From assembly GCF_000210895.1 (NCBI RefSeq), contig NC_015964.1, positions 248,001 through 312,000 on the forward strand: a stretch of 64,000 bases of DNA, given 5' to 3'. Under the pieces are notes generated by a model. That model searched no databases. It saw only the letters and a list, made by a program, of their open reading frames with translations, and was not told where the DNA came from. The position numbers and the translations under genes are program-made. The stretch comes from Haemophilus parainfluenzae T3T1 (GTDB taxonomy: Bacteria > Pseudomonadota > Gammaproteobacteria > Enterobacterales > Pasteurellaceae). Positions 26,026-35,635 of the stretch are shown here, piece by piece. Position 1 is the stretch's first letter, and every line of letters starts with the position of its first letter.

Positions 26026-26841
26026 CTATCTAAATAATTTATATAATAATTTTTTCACAAAACTTGGAGAAATAGACATCAAAAAATAAGTAATTGCGTA
26101 GATATCAGCTTTAATACCATAATTTAAATCTCTATTTATATGAAATAGGCGGAATTTTAGTAGCCCAATTGTTTTTTTCCAATTTGCCCTGCGCTTATAA
26201 AAGTCGGAACTGCGTCTGAATTTCAATCCAATATAATCAACATTTGCCAATCTGCAGTTATTTAAGAATGCTTGATACCACAATAAAGTATCTTCCGCTA
26301 AAGCAACTTCTTTACTATACCTTCCTGCTTTATCAAAAAAAGCCTTCCTGAACATAGCTGTTGGATGAGCTATCGGATCTCGTTTTTCAAAAAATTGATA
26401 TAACTCGTCATGAAGAAGAGGATATTCTACTTTATCATTGATAACACTATCATTTTCATCAATTTCACAAATCCAGCAACCAACCGCATCAACATCTACA
26501 TGCTGTTGTAAGAACTCAAGCTGTACTTTAAAACGGTCTCTTTCAGCTATATCATCCGTATCCATTCTAGCAATAAAATTCCCCTTAGCAACCTTCAACC
26601 CTTCATTTAATGCTAAAGCAAGCCCCATATTTTTAGGTAATGGAACAGATACTAACTTAGTTCCTATTTTTTCTTTCCAGTAATTAATTGCTAAATACAA
26701 ATGATCTGATAAGACACCATCTTCAACCAAAATAATTTCATCGGGTCTTAAAGTTTGGTTAGTCCATATACTTTCCATGGTTTTATGGAAATATTCTGCC
26801 TTCTCTTTATGATAAATAGACATCAAAACTGAAAGATTCAT
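26026..26841 (-). CDS. Glycosyltransferase family 2
   Basis: 271 aa GT-A enzyme. N-terminal LSVLMSIYHKEKAEYFHKTMESIWTNQ, metal/nucleotide motif ARMDTDD near residue 93, and acceptor-site block RDPIAHPTAMFRK near 150. It lies in the O-antigen gene train and should add one residue of the repeat unit at the cytoplasmic face. The similarity is to the group containing H. influenzae enzymes of the corresponding locus; donor and linkage cannot be predicted. Confidence 0.85.
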   Translation of the reverse strand: MNLSVLMSIYHKEKAEYFHKTMESIWTNQTLRPDEIILVEDGVLSDHLYLAINYWKEKIGTKLVSVPLPKNMGLALALNEGLKVAKGNFIARMDTDDIAERDRFKVQLEFLQQHVDVDAVGCWICEIDENDSVINDKVEYPLLHDELYQFFEKRDPIAHPTAMFRKAFFDKAGRYSKEVALAEDTLLWYQAFLNNCRLANVDYIGLKFRRSSDFYKRRANWKKTIGLLKFRLFHINRDLNYGIKADIYAITYFLMSISPSFVKKLLYKLFR

Positions 26842-26849
26842 ATTACACC

Positions 26850-27821
26850 CTATGTCGATTTATACAACTTAACTAAAATACTTAATAAAAGACTAGATAA
26901 TCGAAACCCCATATATGTTAAACAAAAGTAAATAATTCTTTTCTTTATATTCCTCGTATTCTTAGAATACTTAGAAAGCCATTTATATTTACTTAACATA
27001 CGTTTAATATTAGGATTTTTTAAAAATGGCATCACATAAGGAATAACTTCCAAATAATAATGCGATAAATACAAATAATCAGCATCCCTGATCTTCTTTG
27101 AACCTGAAAGCACATTTTCTATATTTAAAAATAGATCTTCCAAATTTTTCATTTTCAGCTTATAACTAATACTTCCTTCCCTATTTTGTCTATACATATA
27201 AACTCCTTTATTATAAATATAATAAGAGGCTATATGCTGTGAAAGCTCAAAACACCACTTCACATCTTCTGATGTCATATTTAAGGGAAATGAAATATTA
27301 TTAATAGCTACAATATCCCTTCTTATACATTTATTACATGCAGATGGATACCATATCCCATTATCAATCAACAAATATAAGTCATCAGAAAATTTATTTG
27401 AACTGGAAGATACTTCAGATAAGTCAAACTCATACTCCTTAATTCTATCCTTGCCATAATAATAAGAGTAAGGGAAAATTATCGTATCTGGTGAATTAGT
27501 TTCAATTATACAATTAAGATTTTCCAAGAAATCATCATCTCTCCAAAAATCATCACCATCTAAAAATAATAAGTAATCACCTTCTGCTTTGTTTATACCT
27601 GCATTTCTTGCACTAGACAGTCCACCATTTTCCTTATTAACTAATTTTATACATCCATTTTTTTTACTCAGTTCTTCGCAATGCTCAAATGTTGCATCGG
27701 TAGAACCATCATTCACCAAGATAATCTCATAATCTCTAAAAGATTGCGTTAAAATACTATCTATACAACTAACGATATAATCCTGCACATTATAAGCAGG
27801 GACAATTACAGAAAATCTCAT
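26850..27821 (-). CDS. Glycosyltransferase family 2
   Basis: 323 aa. Clear GT2 start MRFSVIVPAYNVQDYIVSC, the DGSTD nucleotide site, GGLSSARNAG, and the DXD motif LFLDGDDFW near residue 94. The C-terminal part is basic and hydrophobic, perhaps membrane-associated. It adds one sugar of the O-unit. A run of eight A on the coding strand (complement at 27658-27665) could slip, but such runs are common in this AT-rich block. Only 8 bp separate it from the next gene. Confidence 0.85.
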   Translation of the reverse strand: MRFSVIVPAYNVQDYIVSCIDSILTQSFRDYEIILVNDGSTDATFEHCEELSKKNGCIKLVNKENGGLSSARNAGINKAEGDYLLFLDGDDFWRDDDFLENLNCIIETNSPDTIIFPYSYYYGKDRIKEYEFDLSEVSSSSNKFSDDLYLLIDNGIWYPSACNKCIRRDIVAINNISFPLNMTSEDVKWCFELSQHIASYYIYNKGVYMYRQNREGSISYKLKMKNLEDLFLNIENVLSGSKKIRDADYLYLSHYYLEVIPYVMPFLKNPNIKRMLSKYKWLSKYSKNTRNIKKRIIYFCLTYMGFRLSSLLLSILVKLYKST

Positions 27822-27830
27822 AAGTTATAC

Positions 27831-28904
27831 TCAATTTAGAATACTAATATATGGTGAAATTCTTTTATTAGCATGATTTCCAAAACTATCATAAATATCT
27901 TTTGAAAATAAAATAAAAGAAAACAAAAAATAAACCAAAACAATTAACTTCCTAACTTTAATCTTAGAAAGGTATATAAGCTCAACAGATAATAAAAGAG
28001 AAATACTCAGAGCTGACAACACTCTATTAAAGATATAAAACTTCATAGAGACAGCGAATGCAATACAAACAAGAGCATTAGAAAAAAATACAAAATTATA
28101 TTTATCACTATCAAAAAGCTTATTTCTAAAGAACAATATAGGAAATATTATAAAATATTGGAATATAACCCCTATTCCACTACCGAAATCTGCCTCTTTA
28201 GCATACTCATCTATAAAAAAATATGCTTCATATTTTGTACCAGAAAAATAATCAGGACTAATCAACAAACCTAACAAATCAAACCTTAACACGACAAGGA
28301 ATGTTAAGATAAATAACAACATAAAAGTCTTGTTCAAATGAAAATTTCGCACAAAAAATAATGGAGCAAAAATTAATGAAACATTATGAAAAAAAGAGGC
28401 TAGCCCAATTAAAAAAAAGAATTTAATAGTTAATTTATCATATAGGAGCAGTATACAAGAATATAAAACTATAGACATAGCGACACTCTGCCTAACTATA
28501 TTTAGACTATCTAAATAGAAAATAAGAATATAAAAAGTCAAAAATAAAGAAGGTTTTCTTACCTTTATAAGGGAAAGATATAAAAATAAACACTGAATAA
28601 ATGCCATAGTCAAAAAAATAAACTGCACATGCAGATCTAAAGAACTATATAATTTATTCAAATAGTAAAAACCGATCTCCAAAGGCCACTGTGAATGGTA
28701 ATAATCTAGGTTTTTATATATATATACATAATTCTCATAGTCTGCACCTGTATTTTCTCTTAATCCAGAAATTAAAAACAAAGGAATAAGAGAAAATAAT
28801 ACCAATATGTGTTTAGCAATTCTATTGCTGCAGTTCTCAGAGGCGAAAATAAATATAACACTACTGGCAAACATTAAATAGTATATAAAAAATGTTTCTA
28901 ACAT
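27831..28904 (-). CDS. EpsG-family O-antigen polymerase (Wzy candidate)
   Basis: 357 aa with about ten hydrophobic segments and little else, very AT-rich. The motif GLRENTGADYENYVYIYKN near residue 47 is the EpsG-family signature (Arg, then Gly-x-Asp and Tyr). In polysaccharide clusters such proteins act as Wzy polymerases that join lipid-linked repeat units in the periplasm. It is the best Wzy candidate here because the other polytopic proteins are a flippase (29824-31017) and a WaaL-like ligase (21029-22273). Confidence 0.78.
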   Translation of the reverse strand: MLETFFIYYLMFASSVIFIFASENCSNRIAKHILVLFSLIPLFLISGLRENTGADYENYVYIYKNLDYYHSQWPLEIGFYYLNKLYSSLDLHVQFIFLTMAFIQCLFLYLSLIKVRKPSLFLTFYILIFYLDSLNIVRQSVAMSIVLYSCILLLYDKLTIKFFFLIGLASFFHNVSLIFAPLFFVRNFHLNKTFMLLFILTFLVVLRFDLLGLLISPDYFSGTKYEAYFFIDEYAKEADFGSGIGVIFQYFIIFPILFFRNKLFDSDKYNFVFFSNALVCIAFAVSMKFYIFNRVLSALSISLLLSVELIYLSKIKVRKLIVLVYFLFSFILFSKDIYDSFGNHANKRISPYISILN

Positions 28905-28917
28905 AGATTAGCCAAAC

Positions 28918-29820
28918 CTATAATTTCTCAACTAGAATATCAAACTTTCTCATCAATTCCGATTCTTTTTCAAATCCTTCTACCTGAATAGATACTGGAT
29001 GAATTCTATTTTCACCCAATATATTTATAATCGCTGAACTATATATAGTATATACATATATCTCTTTATAATTATTTAATTCATTACAGATGATATCTTC
29101 AAAAATTAAATCTGAATTATAATACTTCACTCCATCGACAACAAAGCTCTCTTTGGGGTGGGGGAGGTAATAATCAATATTATATTTATCTATTATTTTT
29201 TTAAACAAATCTACATTTTTAGTATCATCATCATACAATCTTTGCCCTAAACATATTTTTAATACACCGTTAAGAGCATTACCAACACTATTATTAAATT
29301 TAAATATAGAGATTCTTTTGGTATTTTTTATGATATTATCCATATCATATATAGTATAATGTAAAGACGATATATCTTTTAATGTATTAATATCATGATC
29401 GATCATAAAGATAAACTTAATAAACTTAAGCTTCCAGCTTTCATTATTTTGATAAAGCATACTGTTTTTCAAAATATTAGCAGTTCCATCATCAAATGTT
29501 ATTAGCTCATTAAACTTGAGAGATGAAATAATTGATTGAATCAATATATTTTCTATATTTGCAACAAAGATCTTATCAAATTTTTTATTAAAGAATCTAA
29601 TCTTGTAATACAAAATAAGGCATACTAACTTTATTGAACTTTTACAATAAATCTTATTTAAAATATTACATAAAACACCAAATAAATTAAAATATCTATC
29701 TACTTTCTCGGAAAAATGATTAGAAAATAATATTCCGTAAAATTTCTCATCTTCATAGTTTTTAACTATCTCTTTTGCTAAAAGAGTTTGTAAAGGGGTT
29801 GTGCATATAATTAAATTCAT
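28918..29820 (-). CDS. Glycosyltransferase family 52, probable sialyltransferase
   Basis: 300 aa. The N-terminus MNLIICTTPLQTLLAKEI is characteristic of GT52 (Lst, SiaA/LsgB-like alpha-2,3-sialyltransferases of Haemophilus and Neisseria); TFDDGTANI near residue 98 and YYLPHPKE near residue 215 are further family traits. With neuBCAD in the same gene train it most likely uses CMP-Neu5Ac to sialylate the O-unit. GT52 also contains enzymes that use other donors, so the activity is inferred from context. Confidence 0.8.
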   Translation of the reverse strand: MNLIICTTPLQTLLAKEIVKNYEDEKFYGILFSNHFSEKVDRYFNLFGVLCNILNKIYCKSSIKLVCLILYYKIRFFNKKFDKIFVANIENILIQSIISSLKFNELITFDDGTANILKNSMLYQNNESWKLKFIKFIFMIDHDINTLKDISSLHYTIYDMDNIIKNTKRISIFKFNNSVGNALNGVLKICLGQRLYDDDTKNVDLFKKIIDKYNIDYYLPHPKESFVVDGVKYYNSDLIFEDIICNELNNYKEIYVYTIYSSAIINILGENRIHPVSIQVEGFEKESELMRKFDILVEKL

Positions 29821-29823
29821 ATT

Positions 29824-31017
29824 TTATTTAACTCTCGATGTCATGACATATAAAAAAGGAAGTATAATACCTGCTCCTAATATGCTAGCAAAGGGGACAT
29901 ATTCAACCCCAAATTGCATAAAGATCGACAACCCTCCTAAATACAGTATTGTAGAAAGGATTGAGCATAATGATATCCATTTATTCTTTCCGTAAAAGAA
30001 AAGGTAATTTACTAAAATTAGATAAGGTACCGAGAACATTGTGGCAATAAGGAACATAATAATATAGTACTTTGTTCCCCAGAACTGTTCCCCTAAAACA
30101 AAAATCACAAATTCCTCTGGAATTGCCCACATAATAATAGAAGGAATAGGAATTAAAAGTAATGAAAGCAATGTTAGTTGGTGTACTTTCTGTAAAGTAA
30201 TCTTCTTTTGTTTTAATGCTTCATAAAAATAAGGTATTGCAGCCTTATTTATTGCTTGAATAATGACTGCAAGCACCAACGCAATTTGAGCCCCCATAGC
30301 ATAAAGACCTAATTCAGATTCAGTAAATTTATTATAAATAAATACTCGATCTAATTGACCTTTTATAAACATGCTGATCTGATGAAAAGCTAACGGAATA
30401 CCAAATCCTAGAAAATATAGAAAACCTTTTTGATACTCTGCTATATTAAAAGACTTTCTTCTATGCTCCCTAAAATAGGAAAAATAAACCAATATAAATA
30501 TTATTAAGTTACCTAAGAATAGTGCAAGAAATCGCTTGCCAACAAGATCACTATGAGAGAACTCCAAAAATAATACCGTTAATAATGTTGTCAACAATGC
30601 ACTTCCAATTTGAATTAAAGTATACGAGATTGCCTTTTTCTGACACTGTTTTATACATAATTGAACTGTTAAGAAAGTTTGGAAAATTGAGATCAAAATT
30701 AAGTATGCTAAAATTTCAGAATGAAAAAAATAGCAAAATAACAATCCTACGGAACCTATCAGTAAGGCGTAAGCATATCCTGAAAATAAGATCAAATTTA
30801 TCGAGCGCTTTCCATAAAAATAAAAGTACCTTGTAACAGCACCTTCTTGACTGAAACTAATAATAATAATAAGTAAAGATAATATTGTTTGATAATAGGA
30901 TAATTCCCCAAAGCCGTTTACACCTAATTTTCTAGACAAATAAGGTAACAGTAAAAATGGGAAAATTTTAGCAACTATCTCACCTATTAAGTAAATAACA
31001 CTATCTTTTAAGATCAT
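29824..31017 (-). CDS. wzx: O-unit flippase, Wzx (MATE/MOP) family
   Basis: 397 aa with about twelve membrane spans. The start KDSVIYLIGEIVAKIFPFLLLPYLSRKLG is the classic Wzx/RfbX opening. It flips undecaprenyl-linked repeat units to the periplasmic face. Its presence, with a Wzy candidate and Wzz, shows a Wzx/Wzy route rather than ABC export. The stop lies 3 bp before the start of the GT52 gene, and an acetyltransferase gene is just upstream. Confidence 0.87.
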   Translation of the reverse strand: MILKDSVIYLIGEIVAKIFPFLLLPYLSRKLGVNGFGELSYYQTILSLLIIIISFSQEGAVTRYFYFYGKRSINLILFSGYAYALLIGSVGLLFCYFFHSEILAYLILISIFQTFLTVQLCIKQCQKKAISYTLIQIGSALLTTLLTVLFLEFSHSDLVGKRFLALFLGNLIIFILVYFSYFREHRRKSFNIAEYQKGFLYFLGFGIPLAFHQISMFIKGQLDRVFIYNKFTESELGLYAMGAQIALVLAVIIQAINKAAIPYFYEALKQKKITLQKVHQLTLLSLLLIPIPSIIMWAIPEEFVIFVLGEQFWGTKYYIIMFLIATMFSVPYLILVNYLFFYGKNKWISLCSILSTILYLGGLSIFMQFGVEYVPFASILGAGIILPFLYVMTSRVK

Positions 31018-31023
31018 AAATTA

Positions 31024-31524
31024 TCATTTATAAATGAAAGTATTAAAACCAACAACCGTTGTGCCATCAGGAACATCTTTTGTAACTACAGCATTAGCGC
31101 CTATTATGCAATTTTTACCAATAGTAATATCACCTAAAACCTTTGCCCCACATCCTATAATAGTATCTTGACCAACAATTTGCTGACATGGTATACCTCT
31201 TTTTTCTTTCTCATCAAACCTTAATGCACCGAAAGTAACATTCTGATGGATAATAACTCCATCAGCTAGCACTGCTCCACCACCAATGACAATTCCTGTA
31301 GGATGGCGAAAAACAACATTACCTAATTTACAACTAGGCGTAATATCACAAGCAAACTTACGAAATATCCTTTTATGCAATAAAAAGACCAATAGACTAT
31401 TAATTTTACGAAGAAATTTACTGTCTTTATATCTTTCTATATTTTGATTAAAACGTTGCATCAATCTTATTAAAAAGATCAACTCCTCACTTAATGACCT
31501 TAAAAAAAATCTATACAATTTCAT
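31024..31524 (-). CDS. Left-handed beta-helix O-acetyltransferase (CysE/serine acetyltransferase-like)
   Basis: 166 aa. After a basic helical start the protein has hexapeptide repeats (VVFRHPTGIVIGGGAVLADGVIIHQNVTFG ... IIGCGAKVLGDITIGKNCIIGANAVVTKDVP) with the catalytic-type His. It resembles serine acetyltransferases, but position inside the sialic acid set (its start overlaps the neuC stop, TAATG) points to acetylation of a sugar, perhaps sialic acid or another O-unit residue. No serine-metabolism gene is near. The target is an inference. Confidence 0.75.
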   Translation of the reverse strand: MKLYRFFLRSLSEELIFLIRLMQRFNQNIERYKDSKFLRKINSLLVFLLHKRIFRKFACDITPSCKLGNVVFRHPTGIVIGGGAVLADGVIIHQNVTFGALRFDEKEKRGIPCQQIVGQDTIIGCGAKVLGDITIGKNCIIGANAVVTKDVPDGTTVVGFNTFIYK

Positions 31525-32693
31525 TACTTATTCTCTAAATCATAAAACCGCTTCGGTTTATTTTCATTCTCACCAGCTAAAAATGCTTTAATCAGCCCAT
31601 AAGCCTTTTCCGATGAACTATCTTGATAATATGGATTTACCATTGTAGGCAAGCGTTTTTGGAAATCATCAGATAATAAATGTTGAATCCCTTGTTCAAT
31701 AGATTGTCGATTACTTTCTACATCAATAACTGATTCGCCACGAACGCGTCCTTCTTGCCTTTTCCCAATATTTACTGTTCCTACTTGTAAAGAAGGCGCT
31801 TCTAACAAACCTGATGAACTATTACCTATTAACCCTTTTGAATACTTAATTAAAGCTAAATATTCCTCCGGTTTTACCGATGTGAAAAATGCAAATCGAT
31901 TTTCATCTGCATAACTTTTTACTTTGGCAAATATGACATCGGAATGCGTGTCAGAATTAGATCCAATAAACACAAATTGATAATCTGACTTAAAGGAATC
32001 TAATGCTAAAAGAAGCTGATCAACTTGCTCTTCTACAGATTGCCCAGTAATAGTTTCAGGATGAAATGCAACCATAAAATACGGTTTATTTTGCAAATTT
32101 AACTTAAAAAACAACCGCTCTTTTGATGGCAATGCTAAACTTAGTCCATTTTCAGCCCCAAGAGAGCCAATGTTATGCACACTTTCAGGAAGTTCGCCAA
32201 GCTGAATCACTCGTTTACGATATACTTCTGTCGCTGTGAGATGCAGTTTTGCCATTTTTGTAATACAGTGGCGAATAAACTCATCATAATTGCCTAATGT
32301 TTGCTCGCCACCATGCAAATGAATTAATGGAATGTTATGTATTGCAGCAGCCGTTGCTACAGAAAGTATTTCATAACGATCACCTAATACCATTACTGCA
32401 TCATAATGATTTTTCTGGAAATGTTTACCAAAGAGATCGAGGGTTTCAGCCATTGAAGTTAAAATTGTTTGGTTATTTTGGCTATCAAGTTTTACTGCTA
32501 TTCTCTCAGCAATATTAAACCCATCTTGCTCAATCACATTTACGGTATTTCCATATTGAGGAGCAAGGTGCATAGCGGTTACAATCAATGAAAAATCCAA
32601 CTCATTGTCTTCTTGTAATCGTCTTAGTAAGCGCTTAACAATACCGTATTCAGCACGTGAGCCTGTTACATAGGCAATTCTCTTTTTCATCAT
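31524..32693 (-). CDS. neuC: UDP-GlcNAc 2-epimerase, hydrolysing (NeuC)
   Basis: 389 aa. It closely follows E. coli K1 NeuC along its length: start KKRIAYVTGSRAEYGIVKRLL, then VMVLGDRYEILSVATAA, HLHGGEQTLGNYDEFIRH and GLIGNSSSGLLEAPSL. It converts UDP-GlcNAc to ManNAc and UDP, the first step of de novo sialic acid synthesis. It overlaps neuA by 4 bp (ATGA) and the downstream acetyltransferase by one base, so it is tightly coupled. The motif set fits Neu5Ac rather than legionaminic acid synthesis. Confidence 0.93.
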   Translation of the reverse strand: MMKKRIAYVTGSRAEYGIVKRLLRRLQEDNELDFSLIVTAMHLAPQYGNTVNVIEQDGFNIAERIAVKLDSQNNQTILTSMAETLDLFGKHFQKNHYDAVMVLGDRYEILSVATAAAIHNIPLIHLHGGEQTLGNYDEFIRHCITKMAKLHLTATEVYRKRVIQLGELPESVHNIGSLGAENGLSLALPSKERLFFKLNLQNKPYFMVAFHPETITGQSVEEQVDQLLLALDSFKSDYQFVFIGSNSDTHSDVIFAKVKSYADENRFAFFTSVKPEEYLALIKYSKGLIGNSSSGLLEAPSLQVGTVNIGKRQEGRVRGESVIDVESNRQSIEQGIQHLLSDDFQKRLPTMVNPYYQDSSSEKAYGLIKAFLAGENENKPKRFYDLENK

Positions 32694-33949
32694 AGCTCTG
32701 ATTTGATGATCTCTTCCAATAACTGATAGCCTTGTTCATTCAAATGTAAGCCATCATTAGTGTAATCTAAGTTTAATTTGCCATAGTGATCACTAAATCT
32801 GCTATCTAGAGCAATCCATCTTGCAGATTTAAGATTTTCTTTTAGAAATGCGTTAAGTTCTCTAATCACTGCATTATTACGATCAATCCTTAAGGCCACA
32901 GGGGTAATTTCTAAGAAATAAAGCTGAATGTTATTATTGATTGCTTTTAGTTTTTCAATAACTTTCTGAATGTCTGATAAAATTTGCTCTTTTGTCCAAT
33001 CAGCATACACGATATCATTAGTTCCAAACATCAAAATAGCTTTATTACCTAAAGATTTAATCAATCCTTGATCTAGAATCAAATCAATATATTGTTTAGT
33101 AGTAATCCCCGCAATAGCTAAATTATTAACGGCTTGGTTGTTAACTTCTTCAATACTCCAATAATCTAAAATTGAGTGACCAATTAAGCTAATTTCTTTT
33201 GTTTGATTAAAATTATCTTTCTTAGCGGATATTGTTTTTTTGATTGTTTCTAATAGGATTTTATCTTTATTACGTTGCTGAAGAATAAAATAGAAATATT
33301 CGAAATCAAGACGATCATCAATATCAACTGAAACTTCTTTAGTCATAAAATACGCAACACACTTCTCTCCATAGAAGTGTTTTTGCTCTAAATAAGCCTG
33401 AGGTTTTGCAGAAAAAATTGCCCCATTTGGTGAATACTCTGGATGATATTGCTGGCGAGCATAATTAGAATAATCTAATTTAAAGTTTTTTAAACTCTCA
33501 TCCTCATCAATTGGACGGGTTAATGTTGTTGGTTTATGCGCATCAGATACAGAAACTAAAAAATCAAATTTATCAAAATGTGCTTCAAATTTTTTATTCG
33601 CTTCTTGAATATGTTGAGCAGTTCTTAATGGTGAAGTCGGTTGCAGCAATACAAAATAATCATAATCAACATGACTATATCGATTCAATACATCTTCAAT
33701 TACGACAAAAGAACTTGCTTTATCTGAGGATAGCTCGGCAGAACGTTTTATAAATTCAATCGGATAATGAGAAAGTAAATCAATATATTCTTGAGAATCT
33801 GTACTTACGATAATCTTTTCAAACTCTTCACTTTCTAATGCAGCCTCAATACTATAAGCCATTAGAGGTTTACCATTTGCAAATAAAACATTTTTATTAG
33901 GTAACCCCTTTGAGCCTGATCTCGCTGTAATAATTGCAATTTTCTTCAT
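32690..33949 (-). CDS. neuA: CMP-sialic acid synthetase with C-terminal SGNH esterase domain (NeuA)
   Basis: 419 aa, the same length as the bifunctional NeuA of E. coli K1. Residues 1-225 are the cytidylyltransferase (IITARSGSKGLPNKNV, LLQPTSPLRT, VSVDIDDRLDFEY). Residues ~250-419 form an SGNH/GDSL hydrolase with GHSILDYW, MFGTND and the Asp-x-x-His pair in NDGLHLNEQGY, which in E. coli removes O-acetyl groups from sialic acid. It activates Neu5Ac for the GT52 enzyme. It overlaps neuC by 4 bp and lies 14 bp after neuB. Confidence 0.93.
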   Translation of the reverse strand: MKKIAIITARSGSKGLPNKNVLFANGKPLMAYSIEAALESEEFEKIIVSTDSQEYIDLLSHYPIEFIKRSAELSSDKASSFVVIEDVLNRYSHVDYDYFVLLQPTSPLRTAQHIQEANKKFEAHFDKFDFLVSVSDAHKPTTLTRPIDEDESLKNFKLDYSNYARQQYHPEYSPNGAIFSAKPQAYLEQKHFYGEKCVAYFMTKEVSVDIDDRLDFEYFYFILQQRNKDKILLETIKKTISAKKDNFNQTKEISLIGHSILDYWSIEEVNNQAVNNLAIAGITTKQYIDLILDQGLIKSLGNKAILMFGTNDIVYADWTKEQILSDIQKVIEKLKAINNNIQLYFLEITPVALRIDRNNAVIRELNAFLKENLKSARWIALDSRFSDHYGKLNLDYTNDGLHLNEQGYQLLEEIIKSEL

Positions 33950-33963
33950 AATTTTAACCGCTC

Positions 33964-35001
33964 TTATTCTTGATTTGAGAAACGACTATCTTGAATTAAT
34001 TGATCTTCTTCAAAATCCATTTCCGCATCTTTACCTAAAATATCATACCAACGCATCGGACTAATACCATTTCCTGGACGTTTAGTGGTCAAATTCTCAG
34101 TCGTATAGGTTTCGCCTTTTTTAATTGGGCGAGCTGCAATAATGGATTTGCGGGCCACAATTTTGTTTTTAGCTTCAGAAACAGTAACAATTTTCTCAGA
34201 AGAACCTAATGATTTTTCGACAGCTCGAATTCCTTCGCAAAGCAATTTCAATTCCTCTGGTGTCACAGATGCTTTATGATCTGGACCTTCAAAATTTTTG
34301 TCTAAAGTAAAATGTTTTTCAATGAAAGTAATACCATACGGGACAGCTGCAAGCCCTGCAAAATAACCTACCGAATGATCTGAAAAACCCAAATTATAAT
34401 CAGAGAATAATGTTTTTAACTGATAAAACGCATTTAAATTTACATCTTCATAAGGGGTTGGGTATTCGGTATTGCAGTGAAGAATAGTAATCTCTTCTTT
34501 CTTCATACCATTTTTTTCTAATACAGATAAGGCATCTTTGATCTCTTCAATAGTCGCCATTCCTGTTGAAATTACCACGCTTTTTCCTTCAATCGGCAAA
34601 CTAGCAATTTTCTCTAAGTAAGGTAAGTTAGTTAGTTCGCCAGATGGAATCTTCCATACTTTTTGCTTTTCACTAGCAAGAAAATCAATGGACTCCATAT
34701 CAAATGGCGTAGAAAACACTTCTAATTCTAAAGAACGCGCATAAGCTTCTAATTTACGAAACTCATTATAAGAAAGCTCTAGTTTACGAGTCATTTCAAG
34801 CTGACTATCTGTAGTACCTGTAGTTACTTTTTGGTATTCCGCTTTCGGAGCATATTTTGAAATCAGTTTATCTGCTTTAAATGTTTGAAATTTAACTGCA
34901 TCAACACCACATTCCTTTGCAACATCTATCATTTTCTTTGCTAACTCAGGATTTCCATTATGATTACAACCAATTTCTGCAACAATAAATACTTGACTCA
35001 T
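33964..35001 (-). CDS. neuB: N-acetylneuraminate synthase (NeuB)
   Basis: 345 aa. An N-terminal TIM barrel (VFIVAEIGCNHNGNPELAKKMI; KFQTFKADKLIS; FSDHSVGYFAGLAAV; FIEKHFTLDKNFEGPDHKAS) is followed by a C-terminal SAF/antifreeze-like domain (ARKSIIAARPIKKGE). It condenses ManNAc with phosphoenolpyruvate to give Neu5Ac. It lies between neuA and neuD on one transcript. Related synthases make legionaminic or pseudaminic acid, but the K1-like NeuC and NeuA next to it support Neu5Ac. Confidence 0.92.
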   Translation of the reverse strand: MSQVFIVAEIGCNHNGNPELAKKMIDVAKECGVDAVKFQTFKADKLISKYAPKAEYQKVTTGTTDSQLEMTRKLELSYNEFRKLEAYARSLELEVFSTPFDMESIDFLASEKQKVWKIPSGELTNLPYLEKIASLPIEGKSVVISTGMATIEEIKDALSVLEKNGMKKEEITILHCNTEYPTPYEDVNLNAFYQLKTLFSDYNLGFSDHSVGYFAGLAAVPYGITFIEKHFTLDKNFEGPDHKASVTPEELKLLCEGIRAVEKSLGSSEKIVTVSEAKNKIVARKSIIAARPIKKGETYTTENLTTKRPGNGISPMRWYDILGKDAEMDFEEDQLIQDSRFSNQE

Positions 35002-35003
35002 TT

Positions 35004-35633
35004 TTATTCTACTTCCTTAATAAATTTTGCTGGAACACCAGCAACAATAGTACGAGGTTTTACGTTACGAATTACAACTGCACCTGCACCAACTACAGCA
35101 CTTTCCCCAATTCTCAATTGACCAGTGATCACCGATGAGCTTCCAATAAAACAATAATCTTCAATTATAACATCACCATTTAATGTACTATTTGTAGAAA
35201 TATTACTGTGATCACCAATACAACAACCATGCTCAATTAATGACTTAGTATTGATAATAACATTATCTCCAATAGTAACACCGCTATTCACTATGGCCAT
35301 TTTCCCTACAAAAACCCCTCTACCTAGAGAAGAGTTGTTAGATACGACCGCTGTTTTATCAATGATGTTAATAACGTCACATTGATATTTCATAAGCTTT
35401 AAATATTTATCTAGGCGATAAGTGTTATTTCCGATACTTATAAAAAAACTGTAATGTTCCCTTTCTTGGAAATCATCAATCGTTTTAGCAAGAATTGGAT
35501 AACCTAAATGACTCGTTCCTTCTGGTTTAAAATTATCAATGAACCCACAAAATTCATATCTTGATAAATCTAAAGAATCTAGTACAGATTTCGCATAGCC
35601 ACCTGCGCCAATAAAAACTACTTTCTTTTTCAT
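35004..35633 (-). CDS. neuD: NeuD/PglD-family sugar O- or N-acetyltransferase
   Basis: 209 aa. A Rossmann-like N-terminus (KKVVFIGAGGYAKSVLDSL) is followed by a left-handed beta-helix with hexapeptide repeats (IGDHSNISTNSTLNGDVIIEDYCFIGSSSVI), the NeuD/PglD architecture. Position between neuB and wzz suggests NeuD, a protein linked to sialic acid synthesis in K1-type loci. PglD homologues instead N-acetylate UDP-4-amino sugars, and such a sugar may also be made by this locus, so the substrate is open. Confidence 0.82.
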   Translation of the reverse strand: MKKKVVFIGAGGYAKSVLDSLDLSRYEFCGFIDNFKPEGTSHLGYPILAKTIDDFQEREHYSFFISIGNNTYRLDKYLKLMKYQCDVINIIDKTAVVSNNSSLGRGVFVGKMAIVNSGVTIGDNVIINTKSLIEHGCCIGDHSNISTNSTLNGDVIIEDYCFIGSSSVITGQLRIGESAVVGAGAVVIRNVKPRTIVAGVPAKFIKEVE

Positions 35634-35635
35634 TA

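Noticed and set aside
27658-27665. Homopolymer A/T run in a glycosyltransferase as a phase-variation switch
   Set aside because: Eight bases only; runs of seven or eight are common throughout this AT-rich block, and no tetranucleotide repeats of the lic type were found.
28700-28735. Alternating TA run
   Set aside because: Lies inside the EpsG-like coding region and is explained by AT-rich Tyr/Ile codons; reading frame is intact.
29769-29786. TCTTTTGCTAAAAGAG palindrome as a third copy of the repeat hairpin
   Set aside because: Lacks the C/G clamp and the C-rich tract, and lies in the GT52 coding region.
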